From Streptococcus hyointestinalis (GTDB taxonomy: Bacteria > Bacillota > Bacilli > Lactobacillales > Streptococcaceae), in contig NZ_UHFN01000002.1 of assembly GCF_900459405.1 (NCBI RefSeq), forward strand, positions 1 through 64,000: a stretch of DNA of 64,000 nt, written 5' to 3'. Within the stretch, counting starts at the first letter, position 1. Each line of letters opens with the position of its first letter. Below the pieces are notes generated by a model that did not search any database, was not told the origin of the DNA, and saw nothing but the letters and a program-made list of their open reading frames with translations. The translations under genes were made by a program, and so were the position numbers. Below, one piece after another: positions 50,760 through 59,293 of this stretch.

Positions 50760-51173
50760 TCAGTAGTTGGCTGCTTTCTTTTCCTCTGGTGACACTTTGG
50801 TCTCACTTAAATAGGTTTCAATCAACTCAGGATGTTTGATGATTGCCTTTAAGATGACATTCTCCTCTTGTTTAGGAAAGTGACCACCTTCAAGAAGCTC
50901 CAAGTGAAAGTCGCTTGTTGAGAGAATATCTGCCAATTGTTTACGAGAAAGTCCGGTTTGTTTCCTAAAGGCAATAATTTCCTCTGGCAAAATAAGATGA
51001 TGACGCCTGCAATATTCCGCTCTAATTTTTTTATTTAGAACCTCATATAAGTCACTGTCATAAACTTCTTCACCGGTTTCCTTGTTAAAACGTAGTGGGC
51101 TAATTACCTCTACCGGTTCATCGTCTTCACCTACTAAGAGCGAGTAAGGTACTTCTTTAATAATTGTTTCCAT
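50760..51173 (-). CDS. MqsA-like HTH antitoxin (cassette 1), 137 aa
   Basis: ATG at 51173 behind GGAGGAAAACAAA. The C-terminal helix-turn-helix (EEIIAFRKQTGLSRKQLADILSTSDFHLELLEGGHFPKQEEN) matches the DNA-binding half of MqsA-type antitoxins. The N-terminal part lacks the zinc cysteines of E. coli MqsA. It follows its toxin gene, as in mqsRA. A paralogue lies at 51854-52231. Confidence 0.7.
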   Translation of the reverse strand: METIIKEVPYSLLVGEDDEPVEVISPLRFNKETGEEVYDSDLYEVLNKKIRAEYCRRHHLILPEEIIAFRKQTGLSRKQLADILSTSDFHLELLEGGHFPKQEENVILKAIIKHPELIETYLSETKVSPEEKKAANY

Positions 51174-51215
51174 TTTGTTTTCCTCCATTGCAAGAACTTG
51201 TAGACTAATCAATCT

Positions 51216-51515
51216 TCACGGATGAAAAGAAATAAATTTGACAAGCTCTACTTCATTCTCATTGATAAATTTAAACTTGATATAAAAATTTTCTGCTTCA
51301 TTCTTTATAATAAAAACATAAACGAAGTCTCCGGAACCATCTCTGTCGAGTTCCCTTTTTTTAAATTCACTTATTGTAAGTTTGGCAACAAGAGATTTTA
51401 GCATTGATTTACTCACAGGTATTTTTCGTCCCATCCTATATACAAGAGTATATCTATCAAGTTTTACCAACCGTTTTAACTTGCGCAGTAGCTCACGAAC
51501 CTCGTATTTTTCCAC
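51216..51515 (-). CDS. MqsR-family toxin-like protein (cassette 1), 99 aa
   Basis: GTG start after AAGGAGAATAGG. YEVRELLRKLKRLVKLDRYTLVYR...ISEFKKRELDRDGSGDFVYVFI...YIKFKFI...VKFISFH fits the small RelE-like MqsR family (mRNA interferase). It lies upstream of its antitoxin. Confidence 0.65.
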   Translation of the reverse strand: MEKYEVRELLRKLKRLVKLDRYTLVYRMGRKIPVSKSMLKSLVAKLTISEFKKRELDRDGSGDFVYVFIIKNEAENFYIKFKFINENEVELVKFISFHP

Positions 51516-51569
51516 TTCCTATTCTCCTTATTTTATCAAAAATCAGTATCTTTTTCTATTCAAACTGAC

Positions 51570-51764
51570 TTAGCGTCTAAATAGAGAAAACACCTCGATA
51601 ACCATGACTGGTAAAGTAAATAAGGCGACAAGAAGCGTTCGGTAAATCCGTCGGTTATTTAATAGAATGCTTGCGACAAAGAATAGCAAAATGATAAGAA
51701 AGACCTTACCAAAAGCGTTTGCCAAAAAAGCATTCCAAGCTGCTTGTTGTTCTGCATATGTCAT
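51570..51764 (-). CDS. two-TM small protein (cassette 1), 64 aa
   Basis: ATG at 51764 behind GGAGGAAAACAAC. Two membrane helices; differs from the 52620-52814 protein only in the last residue (Arg versus Leu). It is the first gene of a three-gene cassette with the toxin and antitoxin. Confidence 0.65.
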   Translation of the reverse strand: MTYAEQQAAWNAFLANAFGKVFLIILLFFVASILLNNRRIYRTLLVALFTLPVMVIEVFSLFRR

Positions 51765-51853
51765 GTTGTTTTCCTCCATAAACAAAGAGACTAGCAGAAA
51801 GCTAATCTCTTGTTTTTACTATTCAATTGTTAAATCAGTAGTTTGATTTCCCC

Positions 51854-52231
51854 CTAGGCGCTACGAACAGACCAATACTCTTTAAAGGGTTCAGGATTCT
51901 CTATCACCGATTTTAATATTAAGTTCTGTTTATCGCTAGGAAAAGCTCCGGTTTCAATTAAATCTAAATCAAAAGAATCTATACTGAGAAGATCAGCTAA
52001 TTCTTCCAAAGCAATCCCAAATTTTTGCCTAAATTCAGTAATCGCTTCTGGTTCAATTAGATGATGCTTTTTTCGATAAATAGCATCACTCTTCTTAATA
52101 GTTTCTTGATCAAGATTATCATCAGGAACTTCCTCACCTGTCTCTTTATCGAAACGAGCAAGACTTGTCACCGTAATTGGTTCTTCACCATAGTAGAGGG
52201 TGCGTGTTACCTCTTTAACTATTGTTTCCAT
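51854..52231 (-). CDS. MqsA-like HTH antitoxin (cassette 2), 125 aa
   Basis: Behind GGAGGAAAACAAA. PEAITEFRQKFGIALEELADLLSIDSFDLDLIETGAFPSDKQNLIL is the helix-turn-helix. Clearly paralogous to 50760-51173 (METIxKEV start, RFxKETGEEV, YRKKHHLIEPEAI) but diverged. Confidence 0.7.
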   Translation of the reverse strand: METIVKEVTRTLYYGEEPITVTSLARFDKETGEEVPDDNLDQETIKKSDAIYRKKHHLIEPEAITEFRQKFGIALEELADLLSIDSFDLDLIETGAFPSDKQNLILKSVIENPEPFKEYWSVRSA

Positions 52232-52250
52232 TTTGTTTTCCTCCGTGAAC

Positions 52251-52565
52251 TCAAGCGTTTCTCAACTCCGCATAATGAAAAGAAATAAATTTTACCTTTT
52301 CTTTCCCTTTATTAAAAACAAACTTAAACTTAATGTAAAACTTCATACCTTCTTGAGTTATAAAAACAAAGATATATTCACCGGAACCATTGTAATCCAG
52401 CTCCTTTTTGTTGAAATCACTCACCTTAAGACTAGGCACAACTTTTTTAATAAGTTCATTTTTGATAGCTACTTTTCGTCCTCCTCTCAGGACTGTGTAA
52501 AAAGCATCTCTTGCAACAAGTTCTTTCAAATGAGAAAGCAGTTCTTCTATTTCTTCGTTCGTCAC
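52251..52565 (-). CDS. MqsR-family toxin-like protein (cassette 2), 104 aa
   Basis: GTG start after AAGGAGGAAAG. EEIEELLSHLKELVARDAFYTVLR...VSDFNKKELDYNGSGEYIFVFI...YIKFKFV...VKFISFHYAEL. Paralogous to 51216-51515. Confidence 0.65.
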   Translation of the reverse strand: MTNEEIEELLSHLKELVARDAFYTVLRGGRKVAIKNELIKKVVPSLKVSDFNKKELDYNGSGEYIFVFITQEGMKFYIKFKFVFNKGKEKVKFISFHYAELRNA

Positions 52566-52619
52566 TATCTTTCCTCCTTATTTTATCAAAATTCAGTGTC
52601 TTTTTCTATTCAAACAAGT

Positions 52620-52814
52620 TTAGAGTCTAAATAGTGAAAACACCTCAATAACCATGACTGGTAGTGTAAATAAGGCGACAAGAAGCGTTCGATAAATACG
52701 TCGATTATTTAATAAAATGCTTGCGACAAAGAATAGCAAAATGATAAGAAAGACCTTACCAAAGGCGTTCGCCAAAAAAGCATTCCATGCTGCTTGTTGT
52801 TCTGCATATGTCAT
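52620..52814 (-). CDS. two-TM small protein (cassette 2), 64 aa
   Basis: ATG at 52814 behind GGAGGAAAACAAT. Almost identical to the cassette 1 protein. Whether it acts with the toxin-antitoxin or is merely linked is unknown. Confidence 0.65.
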   Translation of the reverse strand: MTYAEQQAAWNAFLANAFGKVFLIILLFFVASILLNNRRIYRTLLVALFTLPVMVIEVFSLFRL

Positions 52815-52892
52815 ATTGTTTTCCTCCATAAAACGAAAAAGTAAGCGATGACACTTACTTTTTCTTCTCTTACATATTACACAGTTAGTGAC

Positions 52893-54524
52893 TTACAGTT
52901 GTCCTGTCGTCATTTTTTCTTCTTGAGCAGCATTACAAAAATCAATAATTTCTTTAATAGCTGCCTTTTTGTCAGACATATTTTCCCAAGCGTGAATTTG
53001 TTCTTCACTAGCATTTAGTGTTTTAGCTGCTTTCAATCCTTTTACAAAAATCTCATCAACTGAGCGTTGAGTAGCTGCCTTTGGTTTTTCATCCAATACT
53101 GGGTGTGTCTCATGCAACTGACCTTCTTGCGAAGTCTTTTCCTCAGCAACTTTAGCTTCTTGAGAGTTATCTTGTGCGTGATTGTCTGCTTTAGCTTCAA
53201 CACTTGTTCCCATAGTATTTGTAGTTGCTTGAGAAGTAGGCTTGTTTTCCTTGACGTCACCTTTTCCTTGTGTTTCCTTAGCAGAAACATTTGGTTTGTT
53301 GATGTCTGGATTAACTGCCTTGGTATCTTCTTTTGCTGCTACATCGTTAGGGGCTTTAGAAATTGTCTCTGGCGCTTTTTTTAAATTAGCGTCAAGTTTT
53401 TCTGCTGCTTTTGCTAGGGCTTCATCACGTTTAGCTTTTGCTGACTCTTGCTCGGCTGCTTTAGCTAATTGAGTCTTTTTCTCTGCTTCTTTTTTAGCTT
53501 TCAACTCATTAGCTTTTGCGACTGCTTCACGTGCTGCTTCTGAAACTTCATCTGACTTTTGATTAGCGATACCTACTTGATTAGATTTTGCCTGTTGGGT
53601 AGACTTATTTACGCTACCTTGGCGAGACTGCTGTGCGTGGTTATTACTTCTCTTGGTCTCTTGTGGAGCTTGAGTGTTTTCGTTAAACGAACGATTACTA
53701 TAAGTTCCATTTTGGCCTTGGTTCGTACGGTTAGCTTGATTAGCATTGTTACCTTGGTTGTTACTAACATTTCTGCTATTTCCTTGATAAGAATGATTGT
53801 CTTGATAACCACCTTGGCAAGAATAACCCCTACCTTGAGTGTTAGAGTTATAACCAGTACCACGTCCACTTGGTTTATGTGGAATATTTTGGTTTTGTTG
53901 AGGGGCTTTTGGATAGCTATTGTGTACGTGGAAGTCATTTCCTTGTGCAATATTAGCGTCATCGCCCCCATCTTCTGGTTCAATACCTAAAATGTTACTT
54001 GCTCCATAACGTCGAAGATAAGACACGATTGAGCGTGCATCCTGTGCGTTAAATGGATTGTACTTCAAGGGCAGTGTCTCTTTTTTAAGCGTCAAACCAT
54101 TCTTATAAGAAAGAGTGGTTTCGATAGACACAAAAACATCACCATTAGCAACGCTTTTCGTCAACTCATTTTGAGAAAAGAAAATGCCGTTTTCGTTAAG
54201 ATACTGTTCGGTAGCACCTAAAATATCGCTCAAGGTCGCATAATCATAGGTGTACTCATACCCTTTTTGGGTTTTAACAGTAGCCGTTTTACTTTTCTTA
54301 GGTGTGACAAATGCTGCTTGAGCTTTAGCAAGCGCTTCGTAAAACTCACCCCATTTTTCTTGGTTTGAGTCTTTATACTTCTGCTCTAATTCAACAAGCT
54401 CCAACTGATGTTCTGTTTCTTTCTTAGCTAAAGCAAGCTCAACCTCTGCTTTAATCAAGCGTTCAAGAAAGTCACTAGATAGTGTTGCGTTTTCTGCTGC
54501 GTTAAAGTTACCTGTGTTTTCCAT
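52893..54524 (-). CDS. ERF-family single-strand annealing protein with long tail, 543 aa
   Basis: Residues about 55-200 match ERF (GYEYTYDYATLSDILGATEQYLNENGIFFSQ...QDARSIVSYLRRYGASNILGIEPEDGGDDANIAQ). Typical ERF proteins are about 200 aa. Here an Asn/Gln-rich disordered segment (200-320) and a Lys/Ala/Glu-rich coiled segment (320-480) follow, then a short folded end (VDEIFVKGLKAAKTLNASEEQIHAWENM). It should anneal single strands with the exonuclease and SSB encoded upstream. Confidence 0.85.
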   Translation of the reverse strand: MENTGNFNAAENATLSSDFLERLIKAEVELALAKKETEHQLELVELEQKYKDSNQEKWGEFYEALAKAQAAFVTPKKSKTATVKTQKGYEYTYDYATLSDILGATEQYLNENGIFFSQNELTKSVANGDVFVSIETTLSYKNGLTLKKETLPLKYNPFNAQDARSIVSYLRRYGASNILGIEPEDGGDDANIAQGNDFHVHNSYPKAPQQNQNIPHKPSGRGTGYNSNTQGRGYSCQGGYQDNHSYQGNSRNVSNNQGNNANQANRTNQGQNGTYSNRSFNENTQAPQETKRSNNHAQQSRQGSVNKSTQQAKSNQVGIANQKSDEVSEAAREAVAKANELKAKKEAEKKTQLAKAAEQESAKAKRDEALAKAAEKLDANLKKAPETISKAPNDVAAKEDTKAVNPDINKPNVSAKETQGKGDVKENKPTSQATTNTMGTSVEAKADNHAQDNSQEAKVAEEKTSQEGQLHETHPVLDEKPKAATQRSVDEIFVKGLKAAKTLNASEEQIHAWENMSDKKAAIKEIIDFCNAAQEEKMTTGQL

Positions 54525-54593
54525 TATTGTTTTCCTCCATGTACTAGTCTAGCTAGTAGTTACTTTCTGTTTAAATTTAGTATAGTGTCATCA

Positions 54594-55445
54594 CTAAAAG
54601 AGCTCGTCTAATGTGACGTAGCCCTCTAGTGTTTTATGAGCGAGACAAAAGTCACAGTGTCCACAACCTTCAGCTTCCATTTCACACTCCCAAATAGAGC
54701 GGATCATTTCAGCGTTGGCTTCTAGGATTTGCCGACCGTGGTCTAAGATACTGTCTGTTACCATAATCAACTCCTTATCAGGAATAGACTCCTTCGAGAC
54801 AGCCATAATGTAGGGTGTCATTTCATAACCCACTTCCTGTGCTATCAATTGTTGGTAGATGTACATTTGCAGGTCATATTGATACTCCAGAACATTATAG
54901 AGTACCCCTTTAGTGTATCTACGGATTGTCGGAGAAAACTTCTCACCTGCTAGGGTGTCCATTGTTTTCAAGTCCACAAAATACCCACCAGTAAAGTTGA
55001 TACTATCGACCTTGCACTTAAATGGGATACCGTACAGCTCCCCGGTAAAGATACGTTCCTTTTCGACCTCATCACCGCTTGAGCCGTGATAAACTCGATT
55101 AAAGAGTTCTTCTACTTCTAGGGTACGGATCATCTTATCGGCCACCTTAAAGGCAGCTTTTAGCTGCCCTTTTGTTTTACCTTTGGTAGCGTACAAGTCA
55201 CTTCTATGTCCTTCTAGAAACCTGCGATGTGCTTCTGGACTTTCAAAGTATGAATGTACATAATTACCAACGATAAAGGCGTCATTAGACTTTTTATCTT
55301 CCCACATGCCAAGTTCAATAGCAAGCTGCCTTCTCGGACACTTAATAAACTCCTTAAAGCGAGATGTACTCATATAAGTAAAGTCATCATAGTAATTGTC
55401 CGCAGTCAACACTCTTGGTTGCTCTATGTCAATAGCCATCATCAA
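54594..55445 (-). CDS. PD-(D/E)XK exonuclease, DUF3799/RecE-like, 283 aa
   Basis: CKVDSINFTGGYFVDLKTM gives the D...DxK motif and YQYDLQMYIYQQL the QxxxY helix. A Cys near the N-terminus (IKCPRR) and three near the end (CEMEAEGCGHCDFC) suggest an iron-sulfur cluster of the Cas4/AddB kind. Paired with ERF and SSB it forms a Red-like recombination module. Confidence 0.8.
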   Translation of the reverse strand: MMMAIDIEQPRVLTADNYYDDFTYMSTSRFKEFIKCPRRQLAIELGMWEDKKSNDAFIVGNYVHSYFESPEAHRRFLEGHRSDLYATKGKTKGQLKAAFKVADKMIRTLEVEELFNRVYHGSSGDEVEKERIFTGELYGIPFKCKVDSINFTGGYFVDLKTMDTLAGEKFSPTIRRYTKGVLYNVLEYQYDLQMYIYQQLIAQEVGYEMTPYIMAVSKESIPDKELIMVTDSILDHGRQILEANAEMIRSIWECEMEAEGCGHCDFCLAHKTLEGYVTLDELF

Positions 55446-55450
55446 CCTCC

Positions 55451-55624
55451 TTAAAAAGGTAGCTCATCATACATCTTAAATTTGAAATACACAGGTACTG
55501 TCACGTTATTACGTGTGTACCCTGTTTTAAGACGTTTGCACTTTGCTTTTTCTGCTAAACCACCATGTAATTCAGTGATGGTGACATGACCTAAGACACG
55601 TTTTTTAAATTTAGACATTTTCAT
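55451..55624 (-). CDS. small basic protein, 57 aa
   Basis: ATG at 55624 behind GGAGGAAAACAAA. MKMSKFKKRVLGHVTITELH then basic residues; unrecognised. Its stop lies 6 bp before the exonuclease start. Confidence 0.55.
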   Translation of the reverse strand: MKMSKFKKRVLGHVTITELHGGLAEKAKCKRLKTGYTRNNVTVPVYFKFKMYDELPF

Positions 55625-55679
55625 TTTGTTTTCCTCCATACAAAAAAGGAAACCTGTTAGGTCTCCTTATTATTTCCTC

Positions 55680-55985
55680 TTAGTATTGCTCTAATTTCTT
55701 AACATTTCCCAGCGCCTTTTTAAAATCAGTGATGACTCTGTAGCCAAAAAGAAAGGCTACAAGTAAAACGGATACACCAGTACTCTGCTCTACAGCCAAT
55801 TGCCATGCGTTCTTTTCTGGATAAGAACTTGGATTGATTAGTAGATGTAAGCTCAAACCAATGATAATGAACGTCAGAGTAGCAAAGAATAGAAAGTGAG
55901 CAATAATGTTATTCTTCTCATCTTTGATTGCTTCTTCTACAGTTACAATATCGTAGGTTGTTTTTTCAATACTATTTTGGTTCAT
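55680..55985 (-). CDS. two-TM membrane protein, 101 aa
   Basis: ATG at 55985 behind GGAGGAAAACAA, set against a longer frame that overlaps ssb. Hydrophobic helices at about 31-50 and 71-84; ends in a basic helix. Confidence 0.6.
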   Translation of the reverse strand: MNQNSIEKTTYDIVTVEEAIKDEKNNIIAHFLFFATLTFIIIGLSLHLLINPSSYPEKNAWQLAVEQSTGVSVLLVAFLFGYRVITDFKKALGNVKKLEQY

Positions 55986-56019
55986 TTGTTTTCCTCCATA
56001 CACTCTTAGGTGTCTCATT

Positions 56020-56487
56020 TTAGAACGGTAAGTCATCGTCAGAAATATCCATTGGGCCATTATTCGTAGCTGAGCTAGAATCGTAACCGTAGTTATTGTT
56101 ATCAAACGGTGGCATGCTATTATCATAACCACCTTGACCTTGCTGGTGATTATTTCCGTTAGATGTGCGTGGTTCTAGTGACCAGAAATAACTTACCCAA
56201 ACTTCCGTTACAAAAACACGTTGACCTTGTTGGTTCTCATAGGTACGAGAACGAAGTTCTCCAGTAACGCCAACCAGATTTCCTTTCTTTATCCATTCAG
56301 AAAAGTTTTCTGCTTGTTTGCCCCAAAGAACTAATTGAAAGAAATCTGCTTCTCGTTCTCCAGTTTGTTTATTCTTGAAATTACGATTAACTGCCAAATT
56401 AACTCTAGCGACTGCTTTGTTATTTGGTGTATAGCGTAATTCTGCATCACGTGTTGTGCGTCCGATAAGTTGTACGTTGTTCATCAT
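56020..56487 (-). CDS. ssb: single-stranded DNA-binding protein
   Basis: Behind GGAGGAAAACACT. OB fold from MNNVQLIGRTTRDAELRYTP through KQTGEREADFFQLVLWGKQAENFSEWIKKGNLVGVTGEL. A Gly/Asn-rich linker and acidic tip (MDISDDDLPF) for partner binding complete the normal length of about 155 aa. Confidence 0.93.
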   Translation of the reverse strand: MMNNVQLIGRTTRDAELRYTPNNKAVARVNLAVNRNFKNKQTGEREADFFQLVLWGKQAENFSEWIKKGNLVGVTGELRSRTYENQQGQRVFVTEVWVSYFWSLEPRTSNGNNHQQGQGGYDNSMPPFDNNNYGYDSSSATNNGPMDISDDDLPF

Positions 56488-56529
56488 AGTGTTTTCCTCC
56501 ATTCACCTTTGGGTGTTTACAAATATTTT

Positions 56530-56580
56530 AACAAAACAAAAAATAGTCGTATAGACTACCATACCTTTACCTAATACTCG
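56530..56580 (-). promoter_or_regulatory. class II-like promoter before ssb
   Basis: Minus strand: GTATGGTAGTCTATACGACT, then TTTTGTTAAAATATTTG. Close to the 41.1 kb site. It may drive ssb and the genes after it. Confidence 0.45.
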
Positions 56581-56586
56581 CTCCTA

Positions 56587-56916
56587 TTAGCGTAAGCCTA
56601 GAAGCGATTTAGTTAAGCGACGTGCCTTGTTGGCCAAAATTCTTTTACGTGCTTCACGACGAATATCTTCATCGGATAAGCGTACAAAAGAAGAGATATG
56701 CTGAAACATACGCCCTTTAGCAATGTAATAGGCATATTCAAAAGCGTCAGCTAAATCTCGTCCAAAATCATGTTCAACAAAAGTTTCATGCTGAATGTAG
56801 ACTCTAAACGCTTCTTCAAAAGTCGTGTAAGACCCCACATGATTGATGACGAGATGTCCTTCTTCGTTTACATAAGAAGAATTGACAACATAGACATTGT
56901 TTGTTGAATTAAACAT
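56587..56916 (-). CDS. hypothetical protein, 109 aa
   Basis: Behind GGAGGAAAACT. Strand-rich N-terminal half, basic helical C-terminus (REARKRILANKARRLTKSLLGLR). Unrecognised. First gene after the long leader. Confidence 0.6.
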   Translation of the reverse strand: MFNSTNNVYVVNSSYVNEEGHLVINHVGSYTTFEEAFRVYIQHETFVEHDFGRDLADAFEYAYYIAKGRMFQHISSFVRLSDEDIRREARKRILANKARRLTKSLLGLR

Positions 56917-57009
56917 AGTTTTCCTCCATACGTCATTTGACGTTTACTCTATTGTTTTATCTCACGAGCAGCAGTTCCGACCACCTAGCCGTTTGTACTG
57001 TCCGTATGC

Positions 57010-57425
57010 TAACAAAAAAACACCCTTCAGTCCTTCACTAAAGAGTGTTTCTTCCATAACGATACCAAAAGTAATAAAAAAGAACGCACGAAAAACAGTC
57101 TCACTTTCCCTCGTTTTAAAAAAGGAAAAATGGACTTCGCTTAATCGCCCTTTTGTCGTTCTTACAAAAGAGATAGCCAATCAAGCCAATCGAACGTTCC
57201 TCAATTTCTTACTTTTGGTCTAAACGAAGTTTCTTGTACATTATTTCAACCGCTAAGCTCCGAAAAACGTGTCTATCTAAAGACCGCTGAAATAACTCCC
57301 CTGTAAAGCTATGCTTAGTTCGTCTAAACACATCCTATACGCTTTACGAAAATCCTTCTTGAAGAGCACCTGCTCTTCTTGTGCCTGCTAGGAAACCGCA
57401 CAAACTAAATAAAACTATTTAATAC
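57010..57425 (-). ncRNA. long untranslated leader with internal terminator
   Basis: Promoter TTGTCA, 16 bp, TATAAT lies at about 57430-57462 on the minus strand. About 400 nt without a good coding frame follow, ending at AACACTCTT..AAGGGTGTTTTTTT (57012-57046). The first gene starts 100 nt further. It could be a stand-alone RNA or an antitermination leader controlling the 47.8-56.9 kb genes. Confidence 0.5.
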
Positions 57426-57506
57426 CTTTATTATACCACTTATCAACTGTTTGACAAGACCAACACATCCTATGGTAGTTGCTACACACGCCGTACGCAT
57501 GAAGAA

Positions 57507-57547
57507 AATGCATGTACCCATTTTCTAGATACATGCATTTTTTCAAA
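57507..57547 (+). terminator. intrinsic terminator at the element-to-RM boundary
   Basis: ATGCATGTA..TACATGCATTTTTTC. Bases 57548-57750 hold no gene. Confidence 0.65.
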
Positions 57548-57750
57548 ATATTTTCACAATATTTACACACATACATCGGTTCAGCCTTTTTTCGTCTACA
57601 TTATAACAAAATTTCATGGTTAAAAATATATCTTTTTATGAAAAATCGTTATCTGAAAGCGACATTTTCTTCATGCGTTTGTCGTGGGAAAAAGCTCTTA
57701 GATAAAACAACCATTTGATATTTTATAATTCCAATCATTTACTTACCCTT

Positions 57751-58346
57751 GGGAACAGCGTAAGTTGGGAGAAACTGCGGACTTATATCAGCCTACAACA
57801 ATTAGTAGTAGTGAGTTAAGGAAATCGGGTTATCCAGTATTTGGTGCAAATGGTTATATTGGTTATTATGACAAGTGCAATCACAATGAGGATCAGGTAA
57901 CTATATCTGCACGTGGAGAAGGTACAGGAACTCCTAATTTTGTAGTTGGTCCAGTATGGATAACAGGAAATTCTATGGTTGTTAATGTTGATAAAGAAGG
58001 CAGAAATATCAATAAATACTTTTTATTCAATAATTTTTTATCATCTAATTTTAAAAGATATATTACTGGTGGTGCGCAACCACAGTTGACAAGAGAGGTG
58101 TTGACAACAGTTAAGTTTCATCTCCCTGCTCTGACAGAACAAACAGTCATTGGAAATTTCTTCCAAACCCTCGACCGCCTCATCACCCTTCATCAACGTA
58201 AGTGTTTTGGTTTCAAAAATGTGGGCATTTTTATGAAAGATCTGGTTTCTGATAAAAAATTAGGTTCTAAAACATATTTTAATACTCTTTATGATACATT
58301 ATTGAGAGGAGGTTTATCATTTTATGATAGAAACAATGAATTCTGA
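57751..58346 (+). pseudogene. hsdS: silent hsdS target-recognition cassette
   Basis: The frame reads PWEQRKLGETADLY...GANGYIGYYDKCNHNEDQVTISARGEGTGTPNFV...FFQTLDRLITLHQRKC, the layout of one HsdS target-recognition domain plus part of the central repeat. It has no start codon or promoter. It is bounded by a 22-bp repeat at 57751 and a 32-bp repeat at 58172, both found inverted in the hsdS at the right edge. It should be switched into the expressed gene by inversion. Confidence 0.8.
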
Positions 58347-59256
58347 AACAATGTTATTTTGTGATTATTATAAGCAATGGATTATGGTCTACAAAGAGGG
58401 AGCTATCCGCCCTGTGACCATGAAAAAGTACCATATGGCTCATCGCTGGCTTGAAAAGTTGGTGCCAACATTACAGATACAGCAGTTGGATCGCTTTTCT
58501 TATCAAAAATTATTAAATCAATATGCAAGCGTTCATGAAAAACAAACTACAATGGATTTTCATCACCACTTAAAATGTGCCATTATGGATGCTGTTGATG
58601 AGGGACTTATTCAGCGAGACCCAACACGTAAAGCCATCATTAAAGGCAAACAACCACGTGCTAAGAAACCTAAGTTTCTCAATCAGTACGAACTCCACAA
58701 ACTCCTTGATGACCTTGATTTAGCCCCGCAAATTAATATGGATTGGTTGATTTTATTGATTGCCAAAACTGGCTTACGTTTTTCAGAAGCGCTCGCTCTA
58801 ACCCCAAAAGATTTTGATTTAACGCGACAAACACTTTCCGTCTCAAAAACATGGGATTATAAAGGCGACGGTGGATTTCTACCGACTAAAAATCAATCCT
58901 CAATCAGAAAAATTCCTATCGATTGGCAAACAGTTATTCAGTTTGCAGAGTTACTCAAAAACCTACCCGAGGATAAGCCTATTTTCGTAACAGGTAAAAT
59001 TTATAATTCTACCGTAAATGACCGACTAGCTAGACATTGTAAAAATGCTGGCATTCCTATCATTTCTATTCATGGTTTACGCCATACCCATGCCTCACTG
59101 CTCCTCTTTGCAGGCGTTTCTATCGCAAGTGTAGCAAGACGACTTGGGCACTCTAATATGACGACCACTCAAAAAACATATCTCCATATTATTAACGAGC
59201 TAGAGAGTAAAGACATTGACATCATTATGCGCTCACTATCCAGTTTAAATTCCTAA
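58324..59256 (+). CDS. tyrosine site-specific recombinase of the hsdS locus, 310 aa
   Basis: SAM-like N-terminal domain; catalytic Arg in TGLRFSEALAL, HGLRHTHA, LGHSNMTTTQKTYLHI with the Tyr nucleophile. GGAGG ribosome site before the ATG. Position between inverted hsdS repeats matches the invertase (PsrA/CreX type) of pneumococcal phase-variable type I systems. Confidence 0.88.
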   Translation: MIETMNSETMLFCDYYKQWIMVYKEGAIRPVTMKKYHMAHRWLEKLVPTLQIQQLDRFSYQKLLNQYASVHEKQTTMDFHHHLKCAIMDAVDEGLIQRDPTRKAIIKGKQPRAKKPKFLNQYELHKLLDDLDLAPQINMDWLILLIAKTGLRFSEALALTPKDFDLTRQTLSVSKTWDYKGDGGFLPTKNQSSIRKIPIDWQTVIQFAELLKNLPEDKPIFVTGKIYNSTVNDRLARHCKNAGIPIISIHGLRHTHASLLLFAGVSIASVARRLGHSNMTTTQKTYLHIINELESKDIDIIMRSLSSLNS

Positions 59257-59293
59257 AAAATAGACCTTGAATCAACTTCAAGGTCTATTTGAT
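59257..59293. terminator. bidirectional terminator between recombinase and hsdR
   Basis: AAATAGACCTTGAA..TTCAAGGTCTATTTG between convergent genes. Confidence 0.8.

Noticed and set aside
56962..57180. 72-aa open frame through the long leader
   Set aside because: It runs across the intrinsic terminator, has no ribosome site, and its composition is not protein-like.
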